From Chryseobacterium gleum (GTDB lineage: Bacteria > Bacteroidota > Bacteroidia > Flavobacteriales_D > Crocinitomicaceae): a stretch of 32,634 nucleotides of DNA. Shown piece after piece: positions 7,996-17,567 of the stretch. The translations under genes were made by a program, and so were the position numbers. The DNA is taken from contig CALPUT020000002.1 in the NCBI GenBank assembly GCA_943326825.2, positions 1-32,634 on the forward strand, given 5' to 3'. Numbering within the stretch: the first letter of the stretch is position 1; each line of letters opens with the position of its first letter. The notes beneath the pieces were generated by a model. It did not search any database. It saw only the letters and a program-made list of their open reading frames with translations, and was not told the DNA's origin.

Positions 7996-8890
7996 TTAAA
8001 ATCTCAGTATGATATAATCTAATTTTCTCTTTGTTTTGCGTCAAGAAGTGATTGACAAAATATGCGCCAGAAAATTCACTTTCCATAAATTTAACTTTCA
8101 AACTCAATTTATTTTGCTTAGTCAATTCAAATTCGTTTGGACGAAAGAGAATAGTCCTCTCTCCTATCTTCACTTTATTAATATCACCAAACAACTCTGC
8201 TTCTTTTATGGTTTTGGAATCAAAATAAAAATTTAAAGGTGTATCAATTCGTTTAATTTTACCTTTTTCAAAATGAATAATTTTATTTGCCAAACTTAAA
8301 ACTTCACTTCCATCATGTGAAACGAGAATAATTCCCATTTTACGTTTCTTCTTAAGTTTTAGAATATAAGTAGAAATTTTCGATCTTAATCTTCCATCCA
8401 AATGAACGAAAGGTTCATCCAATAGTAAAATTTTAGGCTCACAAGCAAGAGCTCTAGCTAAACATAAACGTTGCTGCTCACCACCAGATAGAATCAATGC
8501 TTTATGATTTTTAACATGATCTAATTCTACTAAATCTATTAATTCGGCTACTAGTTCATCTCGTTCTTGACGAGGTAAATAAAGAGCTTTTTCACGAATA
8601 TTTTCTTCTACGGTGTGGTAAATATCTAATGCGAAATCTTGGTTAACTAATTGAATATCTTCATGTCCAGGAACTAAATTAAACATCGGTCCTAACACTT
8701 TTGTATCTTGAAAAAACACAGTTCCTGCACTTGGATCTTTTAATCCTGCAATAATTTTTAGCAGAGTTGTTTTTCCAATTCCACTTTTACCAACTATCCC
8801 AACTAACTCGCCTTCATTTAGCGAAAAAGAAATGTTATTTAAAATCTGCTTTTCGTATGAAAAACAAATACCTTCCAATTTCAATAACAT
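7958..8890 (-). CDS. ABC transporter ATP-binding protein
   Basis: Walker A GKSGIGKTT, signature LSGGEQQRLCLARAL, Walker B ILLLDEPF; TOBE-like C-terminus (RTILFRPNEFEL). Confidence 0.9.
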   Translation of the reverse strand: MLLKLEGICFSYEKQILNNISFSLNEGELVGIVGKSGIGKTTLLKIIAGLKDPSAGTVFFQDTKVLGPMFNLVPGHEDIQLVNQDFALDIYHTVEENIREKALYLPRQERDELVAELIDLVELDHVKNHKALILSGGEQQRLCLARALACEPKILLLDEPFVHLDGRLRSKISTYILKLKKKRKMGIILVSHDGSEVLSLANKIIHFEKGKIKRIDTPLNFYFDSKTIKEAELFGDINKVKIGERTILFRPNEFELTKQNKLSLKVKFMESEFSGAYFVNHFLTQNKEKIRLYHTEILNETKEINIKKRN

Positions 8891-8896
8891 TGATGC

Positions 8897-9328
8897 TTAA
8901 TTACCAATTAATTCTTCAGGAAAATCCTGATTTACAATATAAATTCCAGGAATAGGATTTATCGTAGGCTCCTCTCCTTTCATAAAGATTTTTAATATAA
9001 ACTCATCTTTCACTTCTTTCAAATCGAATGAATCTAACGCTTCTTCTGAACAAGCAAATTCTGTAACTGGCCCATCTGTTGAATGAATTTTAAAAACGCG
9101 CATGTTTTCAATTTCAAAAGAAAAATCTTTACCATCGGGAAAGGATCCTGCAATAGAATAACTACCTTTTTCAACGATTTCAACATTTGAAACATTCGAA
9201 TTTAGGGCTAATTCATCTTCCCATTCGATTTTGTAATTATTCTCAGATTCTTCTCCACTGTGCTGTGCATCTGCATGTTCTTGAGAAAAATGTTCGTTTA
9301 AAAGATAAAAATGTGCTATTAGTTTCAT
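8897..9328 (-). CDS. Hypothetical protein
   Basis: 143-aa ORF in gene-dense same-strand context; no recognised motif. Confidence 0.7.
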   Translation of the reverse strand: MKLIAHFYLLNEHFSQEHADAQHSGEESENNYKIEWEDELALNSNVSNVEIVEKGSYSIAGSFPDGKDFSFEIENMRVFKIHSTDGPVTEFACSEEALDSFDLKEVKDEFILKIFMKGEEPTINPIPGIYIVNQDFPEELIGN

Positions 9329-9406
9329 TTGCTTATAATATGATTTTTTAAAATTACGCTTTAAATTGATACCAAGAAATTAAAAATGGACTTAAATCAA
9401 ATAGAT

Positions 9407-10180
9407 CTAAATTGAAATTTGCAAGCCATCATATGCAGTAAAAACATTGTTTGGTAACATTTTTTCAATATCTGAATTAACTCCAAAAAGATGCGAAATA
9501 TGAGTTAAATAGGCTTTGGTTGGGTTTACTTTTTGAATAAAATCTAATGCTTCAGTTAAATTAAAATGTGAAATATGCTCTGATTGATGCAAAGCATTTA
9601 CAATTAAAACTTCAGTACCTTTAATTTTCTCAATTTCACTATCAGAAATTGTTTTTGCATCTGTAATATAGGTAAAATTTCCTATTCTATAACCAAATAC
9701 TGGCATTTTATAATGCATAACCTCTATTGGTTGAACCTTAATTCCACAAGGTAAATTGAAAGAATTATTCTCAATAATATTCATATTAATTTGTGGGATT
9801 CCAGGATTACGATCTCCAGAAAAAACATATTGAAATTCACGCTTTAAAGCTGCTGATACTCTTTCAGTGCAGAACACTTCCATATCTCGCTGTTCTTTGT
9901 AATTAAAAGCTCTGACATCATCTAATCCAGCAACATGATCTTTGTGTTCATGTGTAAATAATATACCTCGAAGTGATTTTACTTTATTCATCAACATCTG
10001 CTGTCTGAAATCTGGACCCGAATCAATAACATAATTTTCTTCACCAATTGAAATTAGAATTGAACTTCTAAGTCGCTTATCTTTTGAATCCAAAGATGAA
10101 CAAACAGGACATTCGCAAGCTATCACAGGAACTCCTTGAGAAGTGCCCGAACCTAAAACAGTTATTTTTATTGATGACAC
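9407..10180 (-). CDS. MBL-fold metallo-hydrolase (PhnP-like)
   Basis: LGSGTSQGVPVIACECPVCSSxDxKDxRLRSS, FTHEHKDHVAGLDDVR, TYITDAK, LTHISHLFG. Confidence 0.9.
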   Translation of the reverse strand: MSSIKITVLGSGTSQGVPVIACECPVCSSLDSKDKRLRSSILISIGEENYVIDSGPDFRQQMLMNKVKSLRGILFTHEHKDHVAGLDDVRAFNYKEQRDMEVFCTERVSAALKREFQYVFSGDRNPGIPQINMNIIENNSFNLPCGIKVQPIEVMHYKMPVFGYRIGNFTYITDAKTISDSEIEKIKGTEVLIVNALHQSEHISHFNLTEALDFIQKVNPTKAYLTHISHLFGVNSDIEKMLPNNVFTAYDGLQISI

Positions 10181-10182
10181 TT

Positions 10183-10572
10183 CTATTTTGCTTTTATTAA
10201 TTTAATCAAAAGTACTATCCAACCTGTAACAATCAATAATCCTCCCAATGGAGTAATAGGTCCTAAAAAACTAAGTTTAACATTTAATATCGGTTGTAAA
10301 GTCAATAAATAAATTGAGCATGAAAAAAATAAATGGCCCAAAATCAATAAATTAAAAACGGACTTTAATGAAAACTTTACTTTTTCAGCAATTAATCCCA
10401 AAAATAAAAATGAAAAAGCTCCATAGATTTGATACTTAACTCCAGTGTCAAAAGAAATGATTTTTTCAGGATTATTCGGCAATAGTGTTTTTAAACTATG
10501 CGCACCAAAAGCACCCAATATTATTCCTGTGAATAAAAAAAAGATCCCAAAAATGATATATTTCCTGTCCAT
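10183..10572 (-). CDS. DUF423 family membrane protein
   Basis: GIILGAFGAHSLK…FDTGVKYQIYGAFSFL…GPITPLGGLLIVTGW. Confidence 0.88.
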   Translation of the reverse strand: MDRKYIIFGIFFLFTGIILGAFGAHSLKTLLPNNPEKIISFDTGVKYQIYGAFSFLFLGLIAEKVKFSLKSVFNLLILGHLFFSCSIYLLTLQPILNVKLSFLGPITPLGGLLIVTGWIVLLIKLIKAK

Positions 10573-10573
10573 A

Positions 10574-11860
10574 TTATGTGTTTTTTAAATTTAAGGTATG
10601 TTCTAAAACAGACTTCCAATCTTTCCATTTCTTATAATCTCCAATTGTTTCGTTGTGCCAAATAAAAACGAAATCTCCTCCATATTTACTAACTTCTTTA
10701 TACAATTCATCGATTAAACAACAACTTTCTTCCGTCGAAATTTTTAAATATTCATTCAACGTTCCATCCATATAAACAAAAGGATGAATTGTTAAATCAG
10801 TAATTTTATTTCGATTTAAATCAAACCATTGAAAAGGTCTTGCTGTTCCTGCCCTAAATCCAACATTATCTGCATATCCCATTGTATAATCGTTCTCAAT
10901 ACCCAATTTCAAAAGAGTTGAATAGGTTTTTGATATAGACAATCTTAAAAAATGTTGTCTTGAATTAACAACTCTTTCTCCCAATATATAAGACAAACGC
11001 TCAATTTCATTTTCTACATAAAGTGGATATGAATTTGATCTATAACCTGGATGTATACCAACTACTGCTTTATTGGCCATTCTTTTAATTAAGCTGACAT
11101 GATCATCATTTTTATAAGTAATGTTTTTGTCAAATTTTGCATAATCAGCCAACAACCAAAAAACATTTACTTTAAATCCTCTATCAATAATTTCTTCAAT
11201 ATAAGAATAAGTGTCATAAGGATCAGCTTTTAATTCTTTCAAAACCAATTTACGCTCAACGATTCTTTCTTTGTCTTTTTTAATAAAATCTCTAATTATT
11301 GACATGTACTTTCTAAAGCCAAATTTCAATCGATAAGCATATGCATTATCGATATCAAAAGTCGGATGAATAGTCACATAATTAGTTAAAAATGAATTAT
11401 CTATTCCTCCTTTAATCGAAAGTAAATTTAAAAAATCAACTGCCCATTGATCACAAACGGCTTTTTGTAACCAACCAAATTCAGAAAGAATACTATTTTT
11501 AGATTGAAACCTTCCATGCTGATCTAAATGAACAGAAGTATACTCTTCCATTCTAGAAAGAATATAAAAAATAGATGCTAAAGGATCTACAATTCTATTA
11601 AAAGACAGACATACTTCTTCATGAAAAAGACCTTTTTCAATCGCATAAACAAATATCGCTTCATCAAACAATAATGTAGAAGGAACCAATTGTGGAATTG
11701 ATTCAAAATATCTTTCAGAATAATTAAACTTTAAATTGTTTGATGTTTCAAATGTGTAATAATCATTGTTTAATTTATACGGCAATCCCCTTTCTTTAAA
11801 GACAAAATCTAAGGTATAGATTAACCTTTCAGAAATTTGATCAACGTATATTTCTACCAT
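10574..11860 (-). CDS. Polysaccharide deacetylase-like protein
   Basis: HPTFDIDNAYAYRLKFG metal-binding motif, VGIHPGYRSNS, FVFIWHNETIGDY. Confidence 0.75.
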   Translation of the reverse strand: MVEIYVDQISERLIYTLDFVFKERGLPYKLNNDYYTFETSNNLKFNYSERYFESIPQLVPSTLLFDEAIFVYAIEKGLFHEEVCLSFNRIVDPLASIFYILSRMEEYTSVHLDQHGRFQSKNSILSEFGWLQKAVCDQWAVDFLNLLSIKGGIDNSFLTNYVTIHPTFDIDNAYAYRLKFGFRKYMSIIRDFIKKDKERIVERKLVLKELKADPYDTYSYIEEIIDRGFKVNVFWLLADYAKFDKNITYKNDDHVSLIKRMANKAVVGIHPGYRSNSYPLYVENEIERLSYILGERVVNSRQHFLRLSISKTYSTLLKLGIENDYTMGYADNVGFRAGTARPFQWFDLNRNKITDLTIHPFVYMDGTLNEYLKISTEESCCLIDELYKEVSKYGGDFVFIWHNETIGDYKKWKDWKSVLEHTLNLKNT

Positions 11861-13005
11861 TAGATTAATTCAATGATTTTTTCACAAATAAATTCAGCCG
11901 CAGCTCCGTTACCGTAAAAATCAGGGAATGTAAAATCTGGTTTTGAATTCAATTTAGAATAAGCATCTACAATTCTAAAATAATCCGCATCCGCTAAAAT
12001 TGCATTTCCATTGTTTACGATCTCAACCCATTCAGTTTGTGGACGAAGAATGACACATGGTTTATGAAAGAAATATGCTTCTTTTTGAAGTCCACCACTA
12101 TCTGTAACAATTAATCTTGCGTTCTTTTCTAAAGCAATAATATCTAAAAATCCCGCTGGATCAATCATTAAGAACTTATCACTCTTCTCTATTTCGTTGA
12201 ATAACTCACTAGATAATTGATCTTTCATCTTCCCTCTTGTTCGAGGATGAGCAGGAAAAACAACTGACAAACCTGAAACTTTACTGATTTCTAATAACGC
12301 TTTAAAAATACCTTCAAGATTTTCAGCAATATCCGTATTGGAATCTCTATGAATAGTTGTTAAAATATATTCATCTTTTTTCAACCCTAGTAAATTCAAC
12401 AAAGTAGATTTTTCATCTGAGATTGACGAAAAATACAAGCTGTTATCATACATGATATCCCCGCATTGAAAAACTCTTGGTGAATTTGCAGTAGCTTTCT
12501 CATTTGACATCAAAGTAAACCCTTCTTTTTCTAAATTTTCTAATCCGGTAATTGTTGGAGAAAAAAGTAATGATGACATGTGATCACATGCAATTCTGTT
12601 TACTTCTTCTGGCATAGCTTTATTAAAACTTCTCAAGCCTGCTTCAACGTGAATTACTGGTATGTGTATTTTAACAGCTGCCAAAGCTCCAGCTATAGTA
12701 GAATTAGTATCACCATAAACTAAAACAGCATCTGGTTTTTCTTTGATATAAATTTCCTCTAAACCTTCAATCATTTTAGCTGTTTGAGAACCATGTGATC
12801 CACTACCAACATTCAAATTGTAATTCGGATAAGGAATCCCCATTTCTTTGAAAAATATCTCAGACATGTTTTCATCGTAATGTTGACCGGTATGAACAAT
12901 AATCTCTTGAATTTCATTTGAAAAATGATTTTTAATCGCTCTACTCATCGCAGAAGACTTGATAATTTGAGGTCTTGCCCCTATAATTGTAATTATTTTT
13001 TTCAC
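11860..13005 (-). CDS. wecB: UDP-N-acetylglucosamine 2-epimerase (non-hydrolysing)
   Basis: IIGARPQIIKSSAMSRAI, HTGQHYDENMS, VYGDTNSTIAGALAA, HVEAGLRSFN…PEEVNRI, TDSGGLQKEAYF. Confidence 0.92.
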   Translation of the reverse strand: MKKIITIIGARPQIIKSSAMSRAIKNHFSNEIQEIIVHTGQHYDENMSEIFFKEMGIPYPNYNLNVGSGSHGSQTAKMIEGLEEIYIKEKPDAVLVYGDTNSTIAGALAAVKIHIPVIHVEAGLRSFNKAMPEEVNRIACDHMSSLLFSPTITGLENLEKEGFTLMSNEKATANSPRVFQCGDIMYDNSLYFSSISDEKSTLLNLLGLKKDEYILTTIHRDSNTDIAENLEGIFKALLEISKVSGLSVVFPAHPRTRGKMKDQLSSELFNEIEKSDKFLMIDPAGFLDIIALEKNARLIVTDSGGLQKEAYFFHKPCVILRPQTEWVEIVNNGNAILADADYFRIVDAYSKLNSKPDFTFPDFYGNGAAAEFICEKIIELI

Positions 13006-13015
13006 TTCAACTTTA

Positions 13016-13708
13016 TTAATTCATTAAACCTTGATCCGCGAAGCTAAAATAACCATTATCCGTGAAAATGATGTGATCCAAAATAGATATATCAATAATT
13101 TTTGCAAATTCCTTTAAATCTTTCGTGATTTTTAAATCTTCTGATGAAGGTTGAAGTTGTCCACTTGGATGATTGTGATACAAAATAATCGTCTGAGCTG
13201 ATTTTTCCAACGCCTTTTTAAAAATCATTTTACCATCAACTACCGTTCCTGCAAAACCACCGGAAGAAATAAATTCGATTGAAATCAATTGATTCGCTCT
13301 ATTCAACATAGCCACATAAAATACTTCATGCGTTAAATCTTGAAAAATATGTCTCACTAATTCATAAGCCTGATTTGATTTTGTAATTTTTTGTTTTTCT
13401 TCAGGTTCAGCATCTTTTCTTCTTCTCCCAATCTCTAAAGCTGCAAGAATTGATATTGCTTTTGCATCTCCTATCCCTTTGAATTTAGTTAATTCATTAT
13501 GAGTCAGTTTTCCAAGTAAAGAAAGATTATTTGAAACTGATGATAATAAATCCCTAGCAAGTTCTAGAGCAGATTTTTCTCTTGAACCTGATCCAAGGAT
13601 AATTGCAATTAATTCTGAATCACTTAAATTATGTTTTCCTTTTAGAAGTAATTTTTCTCTCGGGCGATCATCTTCTGCCCATGATTTGATGGTTATATTT
13701 TCAATCAT
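13016..13708 (-). CDS. radC: RadC family JAB/MPN-domain protein
   Basis: RPREKLLLKGKHNLSDSELIAIILGSG, YHNHPSGQLQPSSEDLKIT, LDHIIFTDNGYFSFAD. Confidence 0.94.
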   Translation of the reverse strand: MIENITIKSWAEDDRPREKLLLKGKHNLSDSELIAIILGSGSREKSALELARDLLSSVSNNLSLLGKLTHNELTKFKGIGDAKAISILAALEIGRRRKDAEPEEKQKITKSNQAYELVRHIFQDLTHEVFYVAMLNRANQLISIEFISSGGFAGTVVDGKMIFKKALEKSAQTIILYHNHPSGQLQPSSEDLKITKDLKEFAKIIDISILDHIIFTDNGYFSFADQGLMN

Positions 13709-13743
13709 AAACTATTTTCTTATTGAATTTAAGAAAATAGTTT
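13709..13743 (-). promoter_or_regulatory. Perfect 14-bp inverted repeat abutting the radC start codon
   Basis: AAACTATTTTCTTA-(7 nt)-TAAGAAAATAGTTT, adjacent to ATG at 13706-13708. Confidence 0.6.
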
Positions 13744-13744
13744 C

Positions 13745-13783
13745 GATAAAACAAAAACGTCCTCAATAAATTGAGGACGTTTT
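13745..13783 (-). terminator. Intrinsic terminator of secDF
   Basis: AAACGTCCTCAA-TTTA-TTGAGGACGTTT followed by TTGTTTT on minus strand. Confidence 0.85.
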
Positions 13784-13803
13784 AAAAGAAATTTATCTAT
13801 TAA

Positions 13804-16797
13804 TTATTTTTTCAACTTTTTAGAAAAATCAATTAAGATTGGTGTTGCAACACATAATGAAGAATATGTACCAATAACAACCCCAACTAATAATGCGAAT
13901 AAGAATCCTTTAATTGCAGGTCCACCAAAGATGAACATAATTAAAACAACCACAAATAAAATCATAGAAGTATTGAAAGTTCTACTTAAAGTAGTATTCA
14001 AAGATCTATTGATAATTTCATGGTGGTGATCGTCTTCTTTACTGTTTCTTAAGTTTTCACGAATACGGTCAAATACAATTACGGTATCATTCATAGAGTA
14101 TCCTATTACTGTTAAGATCGCAGCAATGAAGGCTTGATTTACATCTAAACTGAAAGGTAAAATACCATGTAACAAAGAGAAGATTGTAATAACGAAGAAT
14201 GCATCATGCGCTAAACCAACAATTGCACCAATAGAATATTGCCAGTGACCGAAACGAATTAAGATGTAAGCAAATATTGCTAACAACGAGAAGAAAATTG
14301 CAACAGCTGATGAAGACCATAACTCATTTGAAATAGAAGCAGAAATACTTCTTGTATTCGTTACTTGGTATCCACCCATTTTTGATTTACAAGCATCTAA
14401 ACCTTGTTTAATTTTAGCATTAACTTCATCAGTTGCACCATCATCTTTTAATTTATAGTTGGTAACGATTTCAACATTAAAGTCATTTGATTTAGTTTTC
14501 AAATCAATAGAAGCTATTTCTCCATTTTCAATAAGAACTTTAGATAATTCTTTACGGATTCCTTCGATATCAGCTTTTTGATCGAATTTAACAGTCATCA
14601 TCCTACCACCAGTAAACTCAACTGATTGTTTTAATCCCATTGTAGAGACAGCGATTACACCAACAATTGTAGCAGAAATTGAGAACATGTAGAAGTATTT
14701 TCTTTTTCCAACCCAGTCAAAATTAAAGTTTTGGAATAAACCTTTAGACATTTTAGTATGGAAAGTAATTTCTTTTCCTTTTTTCAACCATGATGTTATT
14801 ACCAATTTAGAAATAATAATTGCAGAGAATAAAGATGTGAAAATACCAATAATCAATGTAGTAGCAAACGATTCAACCTCACCTGTTCCGAAAACTTTCA
14901 AGATAATTGCAACCAATAAGTGAGTTACGTTCGCATCAATAATAGAAGGTAATGCTTTTTTGAAACCTGTATTAATTGAATCTTCTGTGCTTACACCTCT
15001 TGCTAATTCTTCACGAATACGTTCGAATATCAAAATGTTCGCATCGACAGCTGTACCAATTGTTAATACAATACCTGCAATTCCTGCTAAGGTTAACACA
15101 GCTCCAAATGAAGCTAAACTTCCAAAGATAAAAATAACGTTCACTGCTAAAGCAATGTTAGCTACTAAACCAGCTTTTCCATAATACCAATACATGTATA
15201 ATAAAACCGCTAAGAAAGCAAATGCGAAAGAGATTAAACCTGCTTTAGAGTTCTCTGCACCAATTGTCGGTCCTACTTTAGATTGATCTTTAATTACACA
15301 AGGTGCAGGTAAAGCACCACCATTTAATAAACCAGATAAATCTTTAGCTTCATCAATTGTAAAGCTTCCAGAAATCTGAGTATTTCCTTCAGTAATAGCA
15401 TTAATTACTCTCGGTGCACTGTAAACTAAGTTATCCATTGTAATTGCTACAACACGGCCAACATTATCACCTGTCATTTCTCCCCACTTATCAGCTCCTT
15501 CTTCAGACATTTTCAAGTCTACAGTTACCAATGAAGAAGATTGATCAAAACCAGTTGAAGCAGATTTAATATCTTTTCCACCTACTTTAGCAACACCATT
15601 ATCAGGAACACTAATAGCATACAAGAAATGTCCAGAAGTTTTAGATTTTTTGTCTAATTTTTCAACATCTGCAGACCACATGAAACGTAAGTTTTCAGGA
15701 AAAACAGACATTACATCTTGACGTTGTAATAAACGATCTACATCTTCTTTGTTTTCAACAGATACAAAGCCAATTGAATAATCTCCGATTGGAGTTACTA
15801 ATTCAGCTAAACCTTTTGAATTAGTTCCTAATGTAGATGTTAAATCACCTAATTTTTGTGTTTTAATTGTATCAACATTACCTGAATCAGCTTTTGTTGT
15901 ATCAGATGCATCAACCACTTCAATTTCTTTTTGCTTAGAAACTTGAGAAGCTTGCTGCCATTGTCCAGCAATTTCAGATGGAGCAAATGTTTCAAAAAAC
16001 TGAAGATTTGCAGTTGATTGTAATCGGCTAGCTACCGTAGATTCATCTTGAACTCCTGGTAACTCAATATATAAACGATTGTTTATTGGATCTTTTTGAA
16101 TATTTGGTTGAGCAACCCCGAATTGGTTAATACGACGATTCATAATCATCTCAACACCATCCATTGAACTTGCCGCTTTGTCTTTTAAGAAAGAAACAAC
16201 TTCAGAGTTTGATGAATTAATACTTAACTCTTGTAATTCACTAATTGCGAACAAACGAACCAAAGGCATATCTTTATTTACAGCTTCGTTTTCTTTTTGG
16301 AAAATATCAATGAAGTTACCTCCCCTTGAGTTATATTTAGCTACAGCTCTATCAAATGGTTTTTTGAAACGAATATCTCGAGGGTTTTTGATGTAACTTT
16401 TAACCATTTCTGGCACAGAAATTTCAAGTGTTACACTCATACCACCAACTAAATCAAGACCAAAAGCTAAACTTCTTTTCTTGACATCTGTAAAAGTAGA
16501 TCCAAAAATAGGGTATACCTTACTTTCTGCTTTTTCTTTCAAAATTTGATTTACAAACGCTGCTTTTGCTAACTCTCTTGCTTCAGGTAAAGTCAAATCA
16601 ACCTCAGTATCATTTGGCAATTCAGCCATTATTGTTCCTTCTTGCTTATGTTTTGCAAACAATTCATTTACTCGAGCATCAGCTTCTTTACTTGCCTTAT
16701 TTTCAACATTTGAAGCAACCCATGTAAACGATAACTGATATACACAAACAGCAGTCAATAAGATTGTCAGAAACCAAAAAAAACCTTTATTACGCAT
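13804..16797 (-). CDS. secDF: Fused protein translocase subunit SecD-SecF
   Basis: SecD (FGLDLVGGMSVTLEI, IELPGVQD, TIGTAVDANILIFERIREE) and SecF (VEFTGGRMM, IGYSMNDTVIVFDRIRENLR) domains in one 997-aa ORF. Confidence 0.96.
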   Translation of the reverse strand: MRNKGFFWFLTILLTAVCVYQLSFTWVASNVENKASKEADARVNELFAKHKQEGTIMAELPNDTEVDLTLPEARELAKAAFVNQILKEKAESKVYPIFGSTFTDVKKRSLAFGLDLVGGMSVTLEISVPEMVKSYIKNPRDIRFKKPFDRAVAKYNSRGGNFIDIFQKENEAVNKDMPLVRLFAISELQELSINSSNSEVVSFLKDKAASSMDGVEMIMNRRINQFGVAQPNIQKDPINNRLYIELPGVQDESTVASRLQSTANLQFFETFAPSEIAGQWQQASQVSKQKEIEVVDASDTTKADSGNVDTIKTQKLGDLTSTLGTNSKGLAELVTPIGDYSIGFVSVENKEDVDRLLQRQDVMSVFPENLRFMWSADVEKLDKKSKTSGHFLYAISVPDNGVAKVGGKDIKSASTGFDQSSSLVTVDLKMSEEGADKWGEMTGDNVGRVVAITMDNLVYSAPRVINAITEGNTQISGSFTIDEAKDLSGLLNGGALPAPCVIKDQSKVGPTIGAENSKAGLISFAFAFLAVLLYMYWYYGKAGLVANIALAVNVIFIFGSLASFGAVLTLAGIAGIVLTIGTAVDANILIFERIREELARGVSTEDSINTGFKKALPSIIDANVTHLLVAIILKVFGTGEVESFATTLIIGIFTSLFSAIIISKLVITSWLKKGKEITFHTKMSKGLFQNFNFDWVGKRKYFYMFSISATIVGVIAVSTMGLKQSVEFTGGRMMTVKFDQKADIEGIRKELSKVLIENGEIASIDLKTKSNDFNVEIVTNYKLKDDGATDEVNAKIKQGLDACKSKMGGYQVTNTRSISASISNELWSSSAVAIFFSLLAIFAYILIRFGHWQYSIGAIVGLAHDAFFVITIFSLLHGILPFSLDVNQAFIAAILTVIGYSMNDTVIVFDRIRENLRNSKEDDHHHEIINRSLNTTLSRTFNTSMILFVVVLIMFIFGGPAIKGFLFALLVGVVIGTYSSLCVATPILIDFSKKLKK

Positions 16798-16830
16798 TTT
16801 TAAAACTATTAGTTTATTCTTTTAAAGCCG

Positions 16831-16861
16831 CAAATATAAAATTTCAAATCAATACTATCAA
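16831..16861 (-). promoter_or_regulatory. secDF promoter, TTG-N20-TATATTTG
   Basis: Minus strand TTG (16861-16859), 20-nt spacer, TATATTTG (16838-16831); matches Bacteroidota TTG/TAnnTTTG consensus; 33 nt upstream of secDF ATG. Confidence 0.75.
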
Positions 16862-16982
16862 TAAAGTTGACAAAGGTTTTAATGACTTTATTAACAATAT
16901 CAAATGAATAATTTTATAACCACTGATAAACAGACAATTACGTATATTAAAAAATTAATAACAAAAAATGACAAGTTCATTT

Positions 16983-17015
16983 GTTACTTTTATAAAGTAT
17001 TGGATTTTATATTTG
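16983..17015 (+). promoter_or_regulatory. Candidate promoter GTTAC-N20-TATATTTG
   Basis: TATATTTG at 17008-17015, 19 nt upstream of the ATG at 17035. Confidence 0.65.
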
Positions 17016-17034
17016 TACTAAAACTTAAAATAAG

Positions 17035-17556
17035 ATGGATTTTATACTACAACTTGCATTAATTACTATACCTGCTGGAGCAGTATTATACACTTCAATG
17101 CAATTTCTTAAAAAACAAAATGAAAAAGAATTCATTCATTTGAATAATGACTTAAAAAAAGAACGTCAAAATTTCTTCTTACCTTCTAGAGTTGAATCTT
17201 ATCAAAGAGCTGTTCTTTTAATGGAACGAATTCATCCAAATAGCATCGTTATGCGACTTCACAATCCTGCATTACCAGCTAAAATGTTTCAATCTGAACT
17301 TTTAAAGGCGATTAGAGAAGAATACGATCACAATGTTGCTCAACAGATTTTTATTTCTTTACAAGGATGGGAAATGGTTCGTAATTCAAAAGAAGAAACA
17401 ATTAAAATCATCAATTTAGCTGGTAGTCAAATGGACGTTACATCAATGAGTAGTGATTTAGCAGCTAAAATTTTCGAAATCGTTGCAGAAGTCGGTAAGA
17501 TGCCTACTGAAATCGCTGTAGATTATTTAAAAACTGAACTTCAAAAATTATTCTAA
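17035..17556 (+). CDS. Conserved hypothetical protein with N-terminal membrane segment (DUF7935-like)
   Basis: FILQLALITIPAGAVLYTSMQFL TM segment, R.ESYQRA.LLMERI.P..I..R. Confidence 0.8.
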   Translation: MDFILQLALITIPAGAVLYTSMQFLKKQNEKEFIHLNNDLKKERQNFFLPSRVESYQRAVLLMERIHPNSIVMRLHNPALPAKMFQSELLKAIREEYDHNVAQQIFISLQGWEMVRNSKEETIKIINLAGSQMDVTSMSSDLAAKIFEIVAEVGKMPTEIAVDYLKTELQKLF

Positions 17557-17567
17557 TTTAATTAACA

